The notes: generated from the sequence alone by a model not told the origin. A stretch of 64,000 nt of DNA from Opisthorchis felineus (GCA_004794785.1 SJOL01006415.1:208259-272258), one strand, 5' to 3'. Numbered from the stretch's first letter, positions 25,179 to 37,468 are shown. Translations and numbers: made by a program.

Positions 25179-28100
25179 CTGTGTGTGTAAGGGAGGATCG
25201 ATCAGTTCAAAAGAGAGAAGTCATTCGAATAGATTGACATAAATACCGGAAACCGGAGAAATTAGACTGGCAATAAGCTAATAACTGAGTGCAAATTCAT
25301 CGGTGAACCGGTAAGAAAAGGATGAGGGGAAGAACAACTGCATGCGTAGCTATCTACCATTTCTTCCCCGCATCATCGGCGAAAAAAGTGTAGCAGCTAC
25401 AACTACTGTACAACATGTACGGTTTTTTTACATCTAACGATGATGATCATGATGATGAATGATAGCATACCGGCAATTAGAGGAACACAACTTCCTTTCA
25501 AACATAGTCTCCTGACAGACTTGCGTTCAAATAGAAAAAATGGGCGTAGAAGGGCAAAACAGAAAAATGAAGAAACGCTGCTTGTCCAGAACTATTGACT
25601 GTGTTAAATAGTTTGCTTTGCATCAAAACAAATGCATCCAAACCAAACAAACACGACCTGAAGAGAATAAGCAAACTCTTTTTTCTCGCGAATTATCGTT
25701 TCGGATTTCCAGATTTGCTTCCTGTTTTCTGGGAGAATCGGATCGACATCGATCCGCTGCAAATAATTTTACTGATGTCTCAAATCATCGACTGTTCATC
25801 CACCCAAAAAATCCCCAAAATCCTAAGCAATCCCGTGAAAGTTCAGTAGGTGGATAACTAGGTTGAAGAGTTAATGGTGGCGTGAAACGGTTCACATATC
25901 CATGTTATCAGAGCCCCCGCAAAGTTTCACTATCATATTCAAGTCCGTCAGAGTGGAAATCGACCTGACCCGTCATTTTATCACACGTCCGTATGTGAAA
26001 CAACCGTTTCCCCAAACGGATTTGCAAGGAACACACAGTACTGCAGGTTTGCACAATGATTCCAATGTAGATCGCATCTCTTCAGGTGCGCGACACGCAC
26101 AATGAACAAAAAAGGGAGCTCGATTTATCGAGAAACAGGAAAAGAAAGGTGCTGACGTTAGGTAAATAGGTCGTTCAAAACATTCTTCCTAATTTTTATC
26201 CCCTTACTATAACTGAAACACGCAAATGAACAGTTGCAGCGACGTACACCCGGACTGTTGTGCAAACCTGTGTGCGCTTTTCATATTTTCATACCCTGCG
26301 GCTTTTGGCGAAACCATCCACCCTGATACCCCCATGTTATGGGACGATCACAACACCTTTACTTATAATGGATACCAATATGCACGTATGGTTAATCTCT
26401 CAGCAGGGGTTTACCCAGATATTTTGCGCCTCTCCTTTTCAGGGAGTCCATTGTCTGCGTTCCCGCAAGACCGAGTTTCTCACTCAAACTCCTATCTATG
26501 GGCCGAATAGTTTGTGCGGAATCATGTGATTAAATCTATGGGAGATTTTGATATGAACCATTGACCCAATCAGATGTTTGTCCAAAAAAGACGGTAAGCT
26601 GACTACAAATGTGACAGCGTGGAGGGTTGAATATTTAGTAACGAACAGGGTTAACCTCTCGTTTACGACGTGCAGCCAAAAGGCCGTGTCACGGTTAAGC
26701 TGAGATGATATCGGGTTGATGTAAAGGTTGTTTCCTCCAACCTTGCTGCTTTTAACGGGCTTTCATGGGTCCCGTAATTTGCACCGCATGAATCAGATAT
26801 AATTCCGCCAATCCGGGCGCAATGTTGTTTAGCTAAATGCGATTGCCCGTTCCAGCAGCAAGCATTTAATGTGACCTTGCAGCAACCGATCGCTGGTTTG
26901 GTTGTGCCCAAAGTAGGTGACTATTCACTGAACGAACGTGTTCTGGTATGTGTGAATGAACGTGACGATCGATTGTGTGCTTGGTGAACTGGCAGTCGAG
27001 AGGCTGAGGTTTAGCTCAACTGAGGGTTTGGTCAAATGAAGTGTGATGAAGTGAGTCAAAAAAAATTGAAGGAGAACCTTAAGACGTACTGTCTCCCGTT
27101 TACAAAAATCGAAAGTTTGCGATACGTGAAAGGTAGAATGTGAAGATGGCGTGCTGGTCGGAAAATCATGGTGACCGTGGAGAGGAGTTTGTGCTATGTG
27201 GGCGAACAACTCAGGAGCAAAGGATGTGAGCTGTCTCAATAGTGCACAAGAAGTGGGACCATCAGTATGAGCGCTCAAATAGCAATCCAATGTTTCCATA
27301 TCATAATTTGTGCCTGCGGCGCAGGCTGTTTGAGGCAGGCAATTCGAAAGTCATTCTGAGGGTTAATTGGAGTTATGCCGAAAATCCTTAAAGCATTATA
27401 CGGCTGTTTGATGCCTCCTGCTAATCAATGGCAGCGATACGAACTCGATGAACTGTCTGTCGGTCAGCTACACATAGATGACTGTTAGTGTGGGTGTAAC
27501 ATACGGTCACCTCGTCTAGCATGAGTGCACTAGTTGGTAGGTTTCTTGTTTTTCAAAGCAGCCCTGTCGGAATCATTACTTACCCTCAAATCCGCGTCCT
27601 CTTCCAAAGTGGGCGTCAAATGTTATTGAAACTGACAGAATCGTACATAAGATCATGTGAGAACTCATCTTGAAAAGTAGTTTTTACACTACTACCGGCC
27701 TTTGTTACAATCTGAGAAGTTTCGAGTACTGCACCTTGCAACAAACACCTTACTCATCTCTCCAGAGGCAGCACTGGAGTAGTAGTTTCGCTACAATGGG
27801 GAGAAGAGGTGAACCTAAAATCTACCTGGACTTGCATAATAGCTTTCGCGTTCGACTGCATTAGCAGTCACGAATTCATTCAGCAAAATCAGTGTGAGTT
27901 GTGTACACAACTGCTGTGTACTACTAGATGGGCGATTGGAGTACAAAATCAGCCACCAGGAAACAAAGTCATGCATCTCCGGAAATCGGGAGTCCTATAG
28001 GACTGTGAGGGAGAGGTTGCCGTGACTGACCACGAAGGTGTGTCTTGGGAAGGGAAGATTGTATACGCATATATTTTTTCATAATTTTCTGAGTAATCAA

Positions 28101-29239
28101 CATGGCTTTCACCTCGGTAAGGTATTGTTTCTCTCATTAGGAGTGTGGGCATAGTAATCCAGTCAAATGAACCTCAGCCGACCTCAAAATCTTTCAATGT
28201 ACCAGTGAATAAAAATAGCGTTGTTTCACTTTGTAAGGCGAATGATAAACAATATGGTAAGTCAAGTTAGCAAGAGTGTTGTAAAACAAGCCGGCGAAAC
28301 TCTTTGACCGTCCTGGATGTTTGGATAGCTGTCACCTACGTAATCCGTCAAACTATGCAAAGAAGCTTTTCTGGCCTGTCTGCTGACTAACACCAACTTC
28401 AACCACCTCAGTCCTCGTCATTTCGACCTGAATAAAAAATATAAACAAAGCACTCTGTCTTCCTCAACCGCTTCACATCTCATTTCAGGTGATCCAGTGA
28501 TGATGTATAGTTAACAGATTCTGAGTATGCGAATCCCTATTACCTAAAGTAGATGACGGAATGAACTGTGAACCAAATCGCTAAGTAGATACTGGAGAGC
28601 CTCCGCGTTCGGTGGATGTGCAGAATAAGGCAAACCATGCGAACAAATTGGTTGAGACGTCATGAGAATTGCGTTTCCTACTAAACAAGCATGAGTGAAC
28701 GATAATTCTTAATGCAATAAGGCAATATCATGATGTAGATAAACAAACAAGGGGGTGTAAAGTGACCAGCACGACAATCAGTGCTAGTTAACGTATGAAG
28801 CGCCTAAAGTGGCAGCACTGAGTGGGATAAAAAACTACTAATTTCCACCACCACATCGTGTTGAGCATAGGTTTATCTGTTTCGGCTCTAGACGACACAA
28901 AATTCTCTCGTTATGGACAACAAACTGGTAAAACGCAACAAGTGTTTAGCAACGCCCCAAGTTAGAGGACAGTAGAAAGCTATTCTTCGACAGAACAAAT
29001 GACAGACAGCAGACACGTACCAAGGTATTGAGTCCCAACGCTGTCAGCTGACCAGTATGGACCCACGTTCGGTACATTCACAAACTCGCTGGCCAAATCC
29101 ATATGTCAACTTGTAGTCATGTAGTCTTGGAAACGTCACAGCTGACGGACAAGCTCACACAGAACCACTGCGCAGTCAGTCTCAACAATCTTCTGTACAA
29201 AAATTTGCGCATTACCATATGATTGTATCTCTGCTGATT

Positions 29240-29257
29240 TCTCTCTCTCTCTCTCTC
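29240..29257 (+). repeat. (TC)n microsatellite
   Basis: A short pure CT tract in the large intron, about 940 bp before the R2-clade element. Confidence 0.85.
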
Positions 29258-30191
29258 CAATGCCAACGCTCTTCCTGTGTTTTTTAATAATGGTATCTTG
29301 CCATCTAGCTTTTATTGTCCCCTTTGGATAGTCCATTTTAATCAGTGCAAAGATCGTACTTGTGTGTGTATTTGTGTGGACGGAATTGAGGACAGATTGG
29401 CAACGTGTCAATCCGTGCCACTTGTGTCCAGAAACTCAAGCAACTACATGAACTAATACGTCACCTCCCTCCCCCCAAAGGAACCACAGATCCGTCTGCG
29501 TGCTTCCGAATCCGGGAAATCTATGTAACCTTTTTGAACAAGAGTACTGATATTGATAGCCAGTTTGAACTTATTCAAATCTAGTCTACTACATTTCCCG
29601 AACGTTCCATCATGATTCGTGGAGATTTCGTCCACAGAATTGCCAAGATGTCGAACAGATGAACAGCCAAACACCAATAATTTTAGGTGGATTCTCCTTT
29701 AAACCTGAAATGATTAGATACTTGAGTAGATCAGTTCACTAATCGTAGCCATGGGTTTTGTAGACAAACACATTGGCATATAAGTTCTCATGGTTTCTAG
29801 GATTGATGGTAACAACACGACGAGATTGCTTGGTTCCTGCTCTTTTCGATCAAGACTTCTTTCATTCGATCCAAGTCTCAAATAGACCAATTCAAGCAGA
29901 AAACTTCACTTCTGATTCGAATATCTCATTATCAACAATTCGGCTGAATTTCAGCCCGAGTACCTAATAGTTTTCTAGATTCCTACACTGACTTATGGGG
30001 TGCGTATGTGCGCCACCAGTTACGATAATCATTTGAACGGTGTCACCACTGGGGCCTGAGTGAAGCCGCCTATGGTCCGACAAAACACACAACTCGCACT
30101 CATGGTTCACAAAATCGCTTCCTTCAGTGTCTACATAATGCCTTTCAGACCTGCGGGGCGAGTTGTGTTTCTAAGGGTAAAGGTGTACGTA

Positions 30192-30197
30192 GTACAT
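30192..30197 (+). repeat. Left candidate target-site duplication (GTACAT)
   Basis: GTACAT lies immediately before the first paired base of the ribozyme and recurs at 33790-33795. A 6-bp match within a few hundred bases could arise by chance, so it is supportive only. Confidence 0.45.
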
Positions 30198-30275
30198 AGT
30201 CGGCGAGCTGAACCACCTCCTCGTGGTGCCGACTGGGGAGCCTGGACGCCAGTTTGGGTGAGCTAAGAGTTCAGC
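30198..30275 (+). ncRNA. Candidate HDV-like self-cleaving ribozyme
   Basis: The first 78 bases of the R2-clade element fold by hand into the nested double pseudoknot of the HDV family. P1 pairs AGTCGG (30198-30203) with CCGACT (30229-30234). P2 pairs GCTGAAC (30207-30213) with GTTCAGC (30269-30275). P3 pairs CACC (30214-30217) with GGTG (30225-30228), closing a loop TCCTCGT that closely resembles the HDV L3 loop. Four G follow P1, as needed for P1.1. The J4/2 strand GCTAAG (30262-30267) offers C30263 as the catalytic cytosine in a C-N-R-A context. P4 is the weakest part, with a CTGG/CCAG hairpin at 30242-30252. R2 elements are known to carry such ribozymes, which release the 5' end of the transcript. 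Activity is not shown by sequence alone. Confidence 0.75.
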
Positions 30276-30277
30276 AA

Positions 30278-33200
30278 CTCCAGACAGGGCTAACCACCCT
30301 GTTTGGTTTCAATGTGCTGGTTACATTCGACAATGTACACTACGAATCATCTGGCGCCTCATCACCAGTTCCAACCAGTACACAGGAGAGACTCGCGGGG
30401 CTCACGTGTGAGGAATGTGGCAAGTGCTGCAAATCGAAAGCTGGCTTGGTAGCCCACCATCGAGTTCACGACAATGAAAGTGTTGGTACGAACATAGTCG
30501 CCCAATTAGCCTTCGCTGATTGTTCCCGCCTTTTTCCGACTAAGATTGGCCTGAGTCAACATCACCATCAACACCCCACCCAGCATAATGCAGATAAGCT
30601 TAACCGGGGCCCGCTGGTCCCAACGAGAGTCACAGTCACTCTTGCGCCTGACTAACAATTTATATCCGTCTTGTGGCACGCAAACCACGCTGTTCGCGAG
30701 ATTGGAGCAGTATTTTCCTGGCTGATCGGCTATCAGCATCAAAACTGGGTTACGGGTGCTTAACTGGCAAGCACAACGGGACGAATCATCATCTGGTGGC
30801 CCTGACAAAACCATCGGTCAAATAGCGGCCTACTCGTCAGAAGCTGATGACTATAGCGTCTGGTTTAAACAAACCGTGGATTGCGCCGTGTCACTATTAG
30901 AATCCCATGCTGACCTTGCTAGTGTTGACCTTCTGGCATTTGCCCGAGGGTTACAGTCTGGCATCATGACACCGGAGCAAGTCCTGTCGCTTCTGGACTT
31001 CCACGCCTCCAGGACATTTCCACACTCCTGGGAAACTGTATCCCGACGCCGTCGTCAGTTAGCCCATCGGATGCCGGTCAACCGAAAGCAGATCCGCCGA
31101 GCCAACTACGCCGCCATCCAGACCCTATACCACCAAAGACGGAAAGATGCAGCGTCTGCTGTGCTCGATGGGTCATGGAAGGATCTATACAAAGGTAACT
31201 GCGGCCTACCTCTGAACGCCGAGCAGTACTGGAAACAGGTGCTCTCAGCTCCAAAACACGTGGATAGCCGGCCAAGTCGCGTAGTAGTACCATCCGATTG
31301 GAGCTTGATCGAGCCAATTACAGGAGAGGAAGTCGGTCGTACGATCCGTTTAATGAGCAATTCGTCCCCAGGCCTGGACAAGCTCACACCCAGGATGCTC
31401 CGCCGGTTCAATGCTAACGCGCTTGCTGGGTATTTCAACTTACTCTTATTATCTGGGGGTTGTCCCCCACATCTGTGTCGTGCCCGTTTTACCCTTGTTC
31501 CGAAGGTCCCAAATCCGACTTCACCGGATCAACTGAGACCGATCTCCGTGTCATCCATTCTTGTCCGATGCTTTCATAAGGTGCTTGCTGATCGTTGGAG
31601 TCGTAGATTGCAACTGCCCTCACTCCAGTTTGCATTTCTACATCGAGACGGTTGTTTGGAAGCTACATCGCTGTTACATGCCCTGCTTCGTCACTCTTCA
31701 GCGACTGCTTCTAACCTCAGCTTGGCGTTTGTTGATATCTCGAAAGCGTTTGATTCGGTTTCGCATGACACAATCGTCAGATCTGCCAAGGCGTTTGGAG
31801 CACCGTCACCTCTAGTTCGATACATCGCACAGTCCTATGAGAATGCTGTAGCAGTTTTCCCCAATTCCGAGGTTCACTGCCACATAGGTGTGAGGCAAGG
31901 AGATCCACTCTCCCCATTATTGTTCATCATGGCAATGGATGAGGTTCTTGGATTGTCGATGCCGCAACTGGGATATCAGTTCCATGACACCCTAGTAGAT
32001 GGTTTTGCCTTCGCTGACGACTGGGTCGTGTGTGCAGAAAGTCAGGCTCGCCTTAAAGAGAAGATTGAAGCTGCTGCTGTCGAGTTGGGAAGAGCAGGTA
32101 TGAAGATAAACGCCCGAAAGACGAAAGCGATGGTGATTTGTGGGGACAGGAAACATCGGGCGACAGCAGTCTCAGTCGAACCATTTTGCTTCGCCGAGGA
32201 ACTCATCACTCCTCTGGGTCCGACAGACACCGTAACATATTTGGGCATTCCCTTTACATTCAAGGGGAAAGGGGTCTTCAACCACCGACAGCATCTGCTC
32301 AAACTGCTCGATGAGGTGACGCGTGCCCCGTTGAAGCCGCATCAAAGAATGGAGATCACGAGGAACTACCTGATACCGAGGCTGACATATTCGCTCGTGC
32401 TCGGCCAAGTCCACCGAAACACGCTCAAAAGGTTGGACAACTACATCAGGCAATCTATTCGTGGCTGGCTACGTCTACCGAAGGACACCCCGATCAGCTA
32501 CATCCACGCCGGTAAACAACATGGGGGACTTGGTATCCCAAGTCTGAGTGCAACAATCCCGATGCAGCGGAGAGCGCGTATGGAAAAGCTCTTTTCTACC
32601 CAGTGCCGAGTACTACGCAATGTAGTCAACGATTCCGCATTTGGCAAGATTGTTCGGGATCTCAGCCTTCCGATCCGAGTCCATGGTGCATGCGTAAACA
32701 CCAAGGAAGAGCTGGTGGCTGCTTGGGGTGATAGTCTGCACAACAGCGTTGACGGTCGCGGTTTACGAGAGTTGGTCGCTTCACCCCTTTCGAATCGATG
32801 GCTTGTATTTCCAGAACGAGTGTTTCCTCGGATATTTATCCGCGGTATCCAGCTCCGATGCAACCTGCTCAGGACGAGAGTTAGAAGCGCTCGGCATGGT
32901 CATGGTGGCCAGACGATCTTATGTCGTGGAAACTGTGGCCAACCGGAGAGTTTGGTGCATATTTTGCAGTCCTGCTGGATCACGCATGATGCCAGATGTG
33001 CTCGTCATAATCGGGTTGCAAGGGAACTCGCAAAACGTCTCGGTCGCCTGGGATACACCGTCTTCGAGGAGTTGAGAGCACCTACTACGATGTCCTTGAT
33101 CAAGCCTGACCTAATCGCTGTTCGGGAGCGCCGAGCAACTGTGATAGACGTCAGCATAGTCTCGGATGGGCGCGGAGTGACTGTGTGGAATGAGAAGAAG

Positions 33201-33308
33201 CAGAAGTATGGTGCTGATGAATATTCCCTCGCCATAATCTCAGCCCTACGTGCGATTGGTTGTGATGTCGACTTTTTGGTCCACCAACCGATGATCATCT
33301 CTTATTGA
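30278..33308 (+). pseudogene. R2-clade ORF: zinc fingers, Myb, RT, CCHC, RLE (frameshift and stop)
   Basis: Protein for target-primed reverse transcription. The first part (to 30652) has a clear C2H2 finger, CEECGKCCKSKAGLVAHHRVH, and a second, partly decayed finger near LFPTKIGLSQHHHQH that has lost a cysteine. At about 30602-30611 the frame shifts into a Myb-like region (RWSQRESQSLLRL). An in-frame TGA at 30723-30725 interrupts it, probably from CGA because Arg is expected in that FPG-R-S context. The rest is open to 33308. It carries RT motifs FVDISKAFDS (about 31727), VRQGDPLSPLLF and FAFADDW (about 32003), then the CCHC knuckle CRGNCGQPESLVHILQSC (about 32924), an R-HN motif and the endonuclease KPDLIAV...IDVSIV (about 33103). 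There is no in-frame ATG before the fingers. The frame is open from 30212, inside the ribozyme. Confidence 0.93.
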
Positions 33309-33789
33309 GGGATCTGCTTCCCTCAGTCGGCCAAGGCTGCTATTGGACTGGGAGTTCCTAAGGTCACAGTCAGTGACCTGTGTTTGCATGCCATTGTGGG
33401 CTCTCTGCGTACTTACGACACTTTTTTTGTTTGGTACATGGCGTTGAGTGCACATTCTTGCCATTGAATCTCACACCAGACCTTGTATGACGGACACTTT
33501 GTGCCTGATGTGTGAGTCTTGACTGTGCTAGCGCTTACCGCGCCTCGAAGACCATTCAGCATTGTTTGTCCTTTCTTCGGCTGTTGATCTTCACACGCGT
33601 GTTTTCATACTAAAATTCTTACATACGTTGGGGTTCATCTTATCTGACTGGAACTGTTAGTGGCATGACTTCGAAAGAGACGTTTCTCTATTTTACCTCA
33701 TATTCTCCTGTAACCCTTTCACACTCATCACTCGAATTTACCTTTTGTCTGTGAACATGCTCTTCAAAAATAAACGAGAAAATAATGGT

Positions 33790-33795
33790 GTACAT
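33790..33795 (+). repeat. Right candidate target-site duplication (GTACAT)
   Basis: Direct repeat of the bases at 30192-30197. It falls about 20 bp after an AATAAA signal, where the 3' end of the R2-clade transcript would be expected. Confidence 0.45.
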
Positions 33796-35853
33796 TGGAG
33801 CACACCATTAATCTACTTTGGGTAGCCTGCATAAAAAACGACCAGAAATCGCGGTCCACACAAATGTATTTTCCACTGTCCGGAAAGTAAAGCCCAGACC
33901 CAAAACTGTCAAAATTGTTCAGGCCGCTAAATTTCTGTCAGTCTTGCATGGAAACGGCATTGTCGTGCAGTGTGATATATGTGCGTAAGGAATCCCTAAC
34001 AGGGTAGGTTGATACAACTTTGATGGATGGCGTGATTCGATGTTCTAGCGCAATAAATCGTAACCAACGGAACCCAAAGGGAGCAGGAATTCGCACCCTA
34101 AAACAGTTACTTGTGAAAATCACCATGTGGATCCGAAACATATGCATCATTGACCATCTGATTGCTACTTTTCCGCCAGGTCATATGTTGGGGTCGCAGA
34201 GTAGCTTTGATGGACATCTTCCTAAAAACATTACCGTATTGTGCTGGAAGCAGCTGATACATGACGCTCATACGGCAATCCTGATGGTAGTGGAGTAAGT
34301 TGTGCAGTTACGTATTTTCATGTCAACTGGTCAGTGACTCACAACAAACTCGTTGGTCCACAACCGATTTTCCATTCACTTTGGATCAGTATTAGCAGCT
34401 TCCACTCACCTTTAGTAAACGGCACTGAATCTTTGAATGCTTATGATCTCATTGATGCCCGAAGATTCGTGAGATGCGCATGGCTGCAGACCAATCACTG
34501 AAGAAAAAATTGAAGGTGCAGACATCCCGAGGACGCACTGCTGTGGAGTCCTTGTATTTTAGAAAACTTATTTAGTATGCATATTTTCTCGGAGAAGCAT
34601 ACTACTCATAAGCTGTTTGACAGTTTAGCTGTCCTTCGGGTGAAGTGCACTAATTTACAAACTAATATGGTATTAACGGGTGAATCAACTGAATCAAAGT
34701 TGAAACTGTCGTCTATGATATTTTCCAACTGAATGTGCTTCACACAGGCAACCTCACATTTCAGGTGGTGGGATTAACCTGGGATTCAGTGGAGATTCCT
34801 GTTAAAACCGACTTAATTTGCAAATGAATGTGTTTAGTCCACGTATTTCTCAGTTTTCAAGCCAATAAAGCAACGTGATAAAAGTGGGTCCTGATGACTG
34901 ACCTAACATCAAATGGTTTGAATGAACTACATGCTAAGCTGAACAGCAAATATGCACTCCACATCTCCATGAAGGACGAGAACAGGCAGCAAATGTCGCT
35001 GATTTTTCTCGCCTGAACAATGCTCAAGTACCACCGGCAATTCAGCTGAAGCATACTTAGTGAGAAAGTGCGCCGGTGTCAAGAAAACAATAATTAAAAC
35101 AGGACTTGTAAAAATTTCCACCTTTTTAGAAAACTTTCGAACTCAAGGCCATGTTGGATTGCCCACTCTAGCATCTTACATATTTGTAAGGGCTTTCTAG
35201 GTTTCCATGCTCACATAAAAAACATGATGACATCGAAGATGGAACCAAATGATGCGTTTTTAACCAAGAAACTGATCGAATGATGACTGAACGCACACAA
35301 GCGGCCATTCATCATCTGGCTAAGCGTGGGAAAATAAGAACTCTAACAATAATAATAGCGCCTACAGAACATCCTGACAAACGTAGCTCATCACAGGCAT
35401 TTACGTGGAACCGATTCGCTAAATAACACAAGAAAATACTTTTAGGTCAAGGAAGTCTCGACACGTATATTCAAGATGAAAAAAAACCTGATTGATGGAA
35501 CAGTTTTGAGCTCTGTCAGATATGAGACGGTTTATATCTGATTCATTACTCAGCTATTTGAGATTTCTTATTTTCGAAGTTAATTGTGAACAAGTAGGCA
35601 AACGCGCCTCGGCAAGACGGTCATGCGAATCTCTACTGATTAATCGATGACGAAAGAAATATTGATCGGATGAATGAGAAGTGGTCGTCGACCAACTGCT
35701 TAGTCTGTATATCCCGAACGTTCAGTGTATAGGCCAAATAGACTTCTGTAATAGGTAACAGAAGCAATCCTCCCCTTGAACTTGCACTGTGTTCCATGAA
35801 AATATTGGTGAAGGTGAAGAACTACAAGGAATCTACGGAGAAGGGGGACTTAC

Positions 35854-36143
35854 CCAGTACATGACTTGAGTCCAGCCCTCCATGGTGACACATTGAAAGA
35901 CAGTTAGCATGGAAAGACCAAAATTATCAAAATTTGTGATTCCGAAGTTTGGTCCAGCCCATCGTTCAGGAGTGGGGAACGGTGGGACCATCGTTCCGGC
36001 AGCCACTGCATCTGCAATAGCTTGGCGTTCGGCTACCGCGGCAGTGCTCATGTTCAACTTGAAGTCGTAACAAATTGACCCACGACCACAAATTTCACTC
36101 TGTCTGTTTACGTTGCATGTGGATGGATGATCCTCAATCTCCC
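35854..36143 (-). CDS. Cav1: Cav1 exon: domain I turret and selectivity filter
   Basis: 290 nt, phase 1 in (acceptor CTGAACCAG) and phase 0 out (donor TGG|GTAAGT). It encodes the extracellular IS5-P turret, three of its four conserved cysteines (STC, EIC, SIC), the pore helix [17 protein letters not shown] and the filter [13 protein letters not shown]. The Glu of TMEGW is the domain I member of the EEEE calcium-selectivity ring. Between the last turret Cys and the WAGPNFG motif there is an extra alanine-rich run of roughly 30 residues (from [13 protein letters not shown] to FPTPERW) that vertebrate Cav1 lacks. It includes an N-M-S sequon for N-glycosylation. Confidence 0.95.
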
Positions 36144-37457
36144 CTGGTTCAGAAGAGAGATTGATAGAAAATTAGTATACTCACTCCATGATCCACAAAA
36201 ATTTTACACCGATAGCTTTGGCAATTTACGTGTCATACATAACTACTGACTCAAGACAAGTAATCGTAGAAGGATAAAAAATGGTGAAAAAAGAATGAAA
36301 GCAACAAACGAAGCTAAAAACAATAGAACACGCATGTGCAAATAGCATTTATGATGGCCAAGCTGATTAAGTTTTTATTGGACGCAGAGAAGCCCCTATA
36401 TTCTTTTGAAGTTAAAATAAAAACAGAACTGGCGCTTTTGCAATCATACCGGATGCTATACAAGCGCTTGCCCTAGCACCAGCCTGTCAGCTGTGATGTC
36501 CGACATGAGAGCCGATCTTTATTTGTCCAGTTTGATCACATCAAAGAGCATGCACAATCAAGATAACATCTGTGGTCTCCGACATAGGTTTGGTCTAAAG
36601 TCAGTATGCGCCATGGCTAGAATCGCCTGTGATATTAGCTAAGAACTACTCTGAACACACGTAGTAAAAAGACACAGATTGGCTTGAGCTTGACCTTGTT
36701 CGGAGATCTGCATATCACTGAATAGTTTAAATGGTCATCTGTCTCAACTGTGTGGGCCTGTTGCACCAACAAGTGTTGTTACCATCGTGAGTGTGAAAAA
36801 CCCCATGTGTATGCTTACAAACGGACCGACGGATCCATCCAACTATGCAGTAGTAGGGACCTGAATGGTAAAGATAGTTGTGGCCGTACGAAGCAAAATC
36901 GCTACTGGATGAGTGTTGCTTGTGTAAATGAGACCCCCTAAGGAATAGATCATTCTCTCGCAGCGTCTGCAAGAGCACTTTTGGTCAGCCACGACCTGGT
37001 ATTCGAAGAGAAGCTGACTACTCAGAGAGGTCCAAACACTACTTCCCCAGTGATGACCTGTTTCTGAGGGCTATACTATTACGACAGTAATCTCGGGGTT
37101 CCTTAGGCTAGTAGGATGCATATCATAAGGAATAAGCGAGGTGGTCATATTCCGTAGACTATGGCGTAAAGGCTATGTTAATTGAATGACAGCCGACAGA
37201 CTTCTCCCATTGACTGGTTGCTTCAGTTTCTGTGTCCGGAGTAACTCAGTCTATACGTGGCGGACGAAACGAGAAGTCCACGTAGTACGTAGTTCTGCCC
37301 CTCAGAAATAGATTGTTCAAGATCCATCAAATAATCGTTCGAAAGAAGACTTTATGGCCACAACTAACCGGAAACGATGCTGTGAACTCTAGGGTAATGG
37401 AATTTTCCGGAAGGATCTACCATGGAGAAATACCGTAGTTGAAGATGAAATGTGTCC

Positions 37458-37468
37458 GACCAAGTCAT

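Larger units (their letters stand above)
30198..33789 (+). mobile_element. Nearly full-length R2-clade non-LTR retrotransposon
   Basis: A site-specific-type LINE with a restriction-like endonuclease, lying antisense in a Cav1 intron. In order it has an HDV-like ribozyme fold at the 5' end, N-terminal zinc fingers, a Myb-like region, a reverse transcriptase, a CCHC knuckle and a PD-D endonuclease. After the ORF comes a roughly 480-bp 3' UTR with AATAAA near 33766. The borders are inferred: the left from the ribozyme, the right from a GTACAT hexamer that repeats the bases just before the left end. No poly(A) tail is visible. Neither flank looks like 28S rDNA, the classic R2 target, so it is either a relative with other specificity or an off-target copy. 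Confidence 0.88.
25179..35853 (-). other. Cav1 intron between domain I pore and IS6; hosts R2-clade element
   Basis: A 10.7-kb intron, the largest seen. It contains the plus-strand R2-clade retrotransposon at 30198-33789. Around it lie a TC run at 29240-29257 and long stretches (25500-30000 and 33800-35850) with no recognisable coding or repeat structure apart from short open frames. Confidence 0.75.

Noticed and set aside
26226..26510. 94-codon plus-strand ORF with a Cys-rich, hydrophobic start
   Set aside because: The leader contains several Cys and charged residues ahead of the hydrophobic part, it overlaps another equally long frame, and no family is recognisable.
30000..30197. Possible 28S rDNA flank for the R2-clade element
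   Set aside because: The left flank bears no resemblance to the conserved R2 target region of 28S that I can see.
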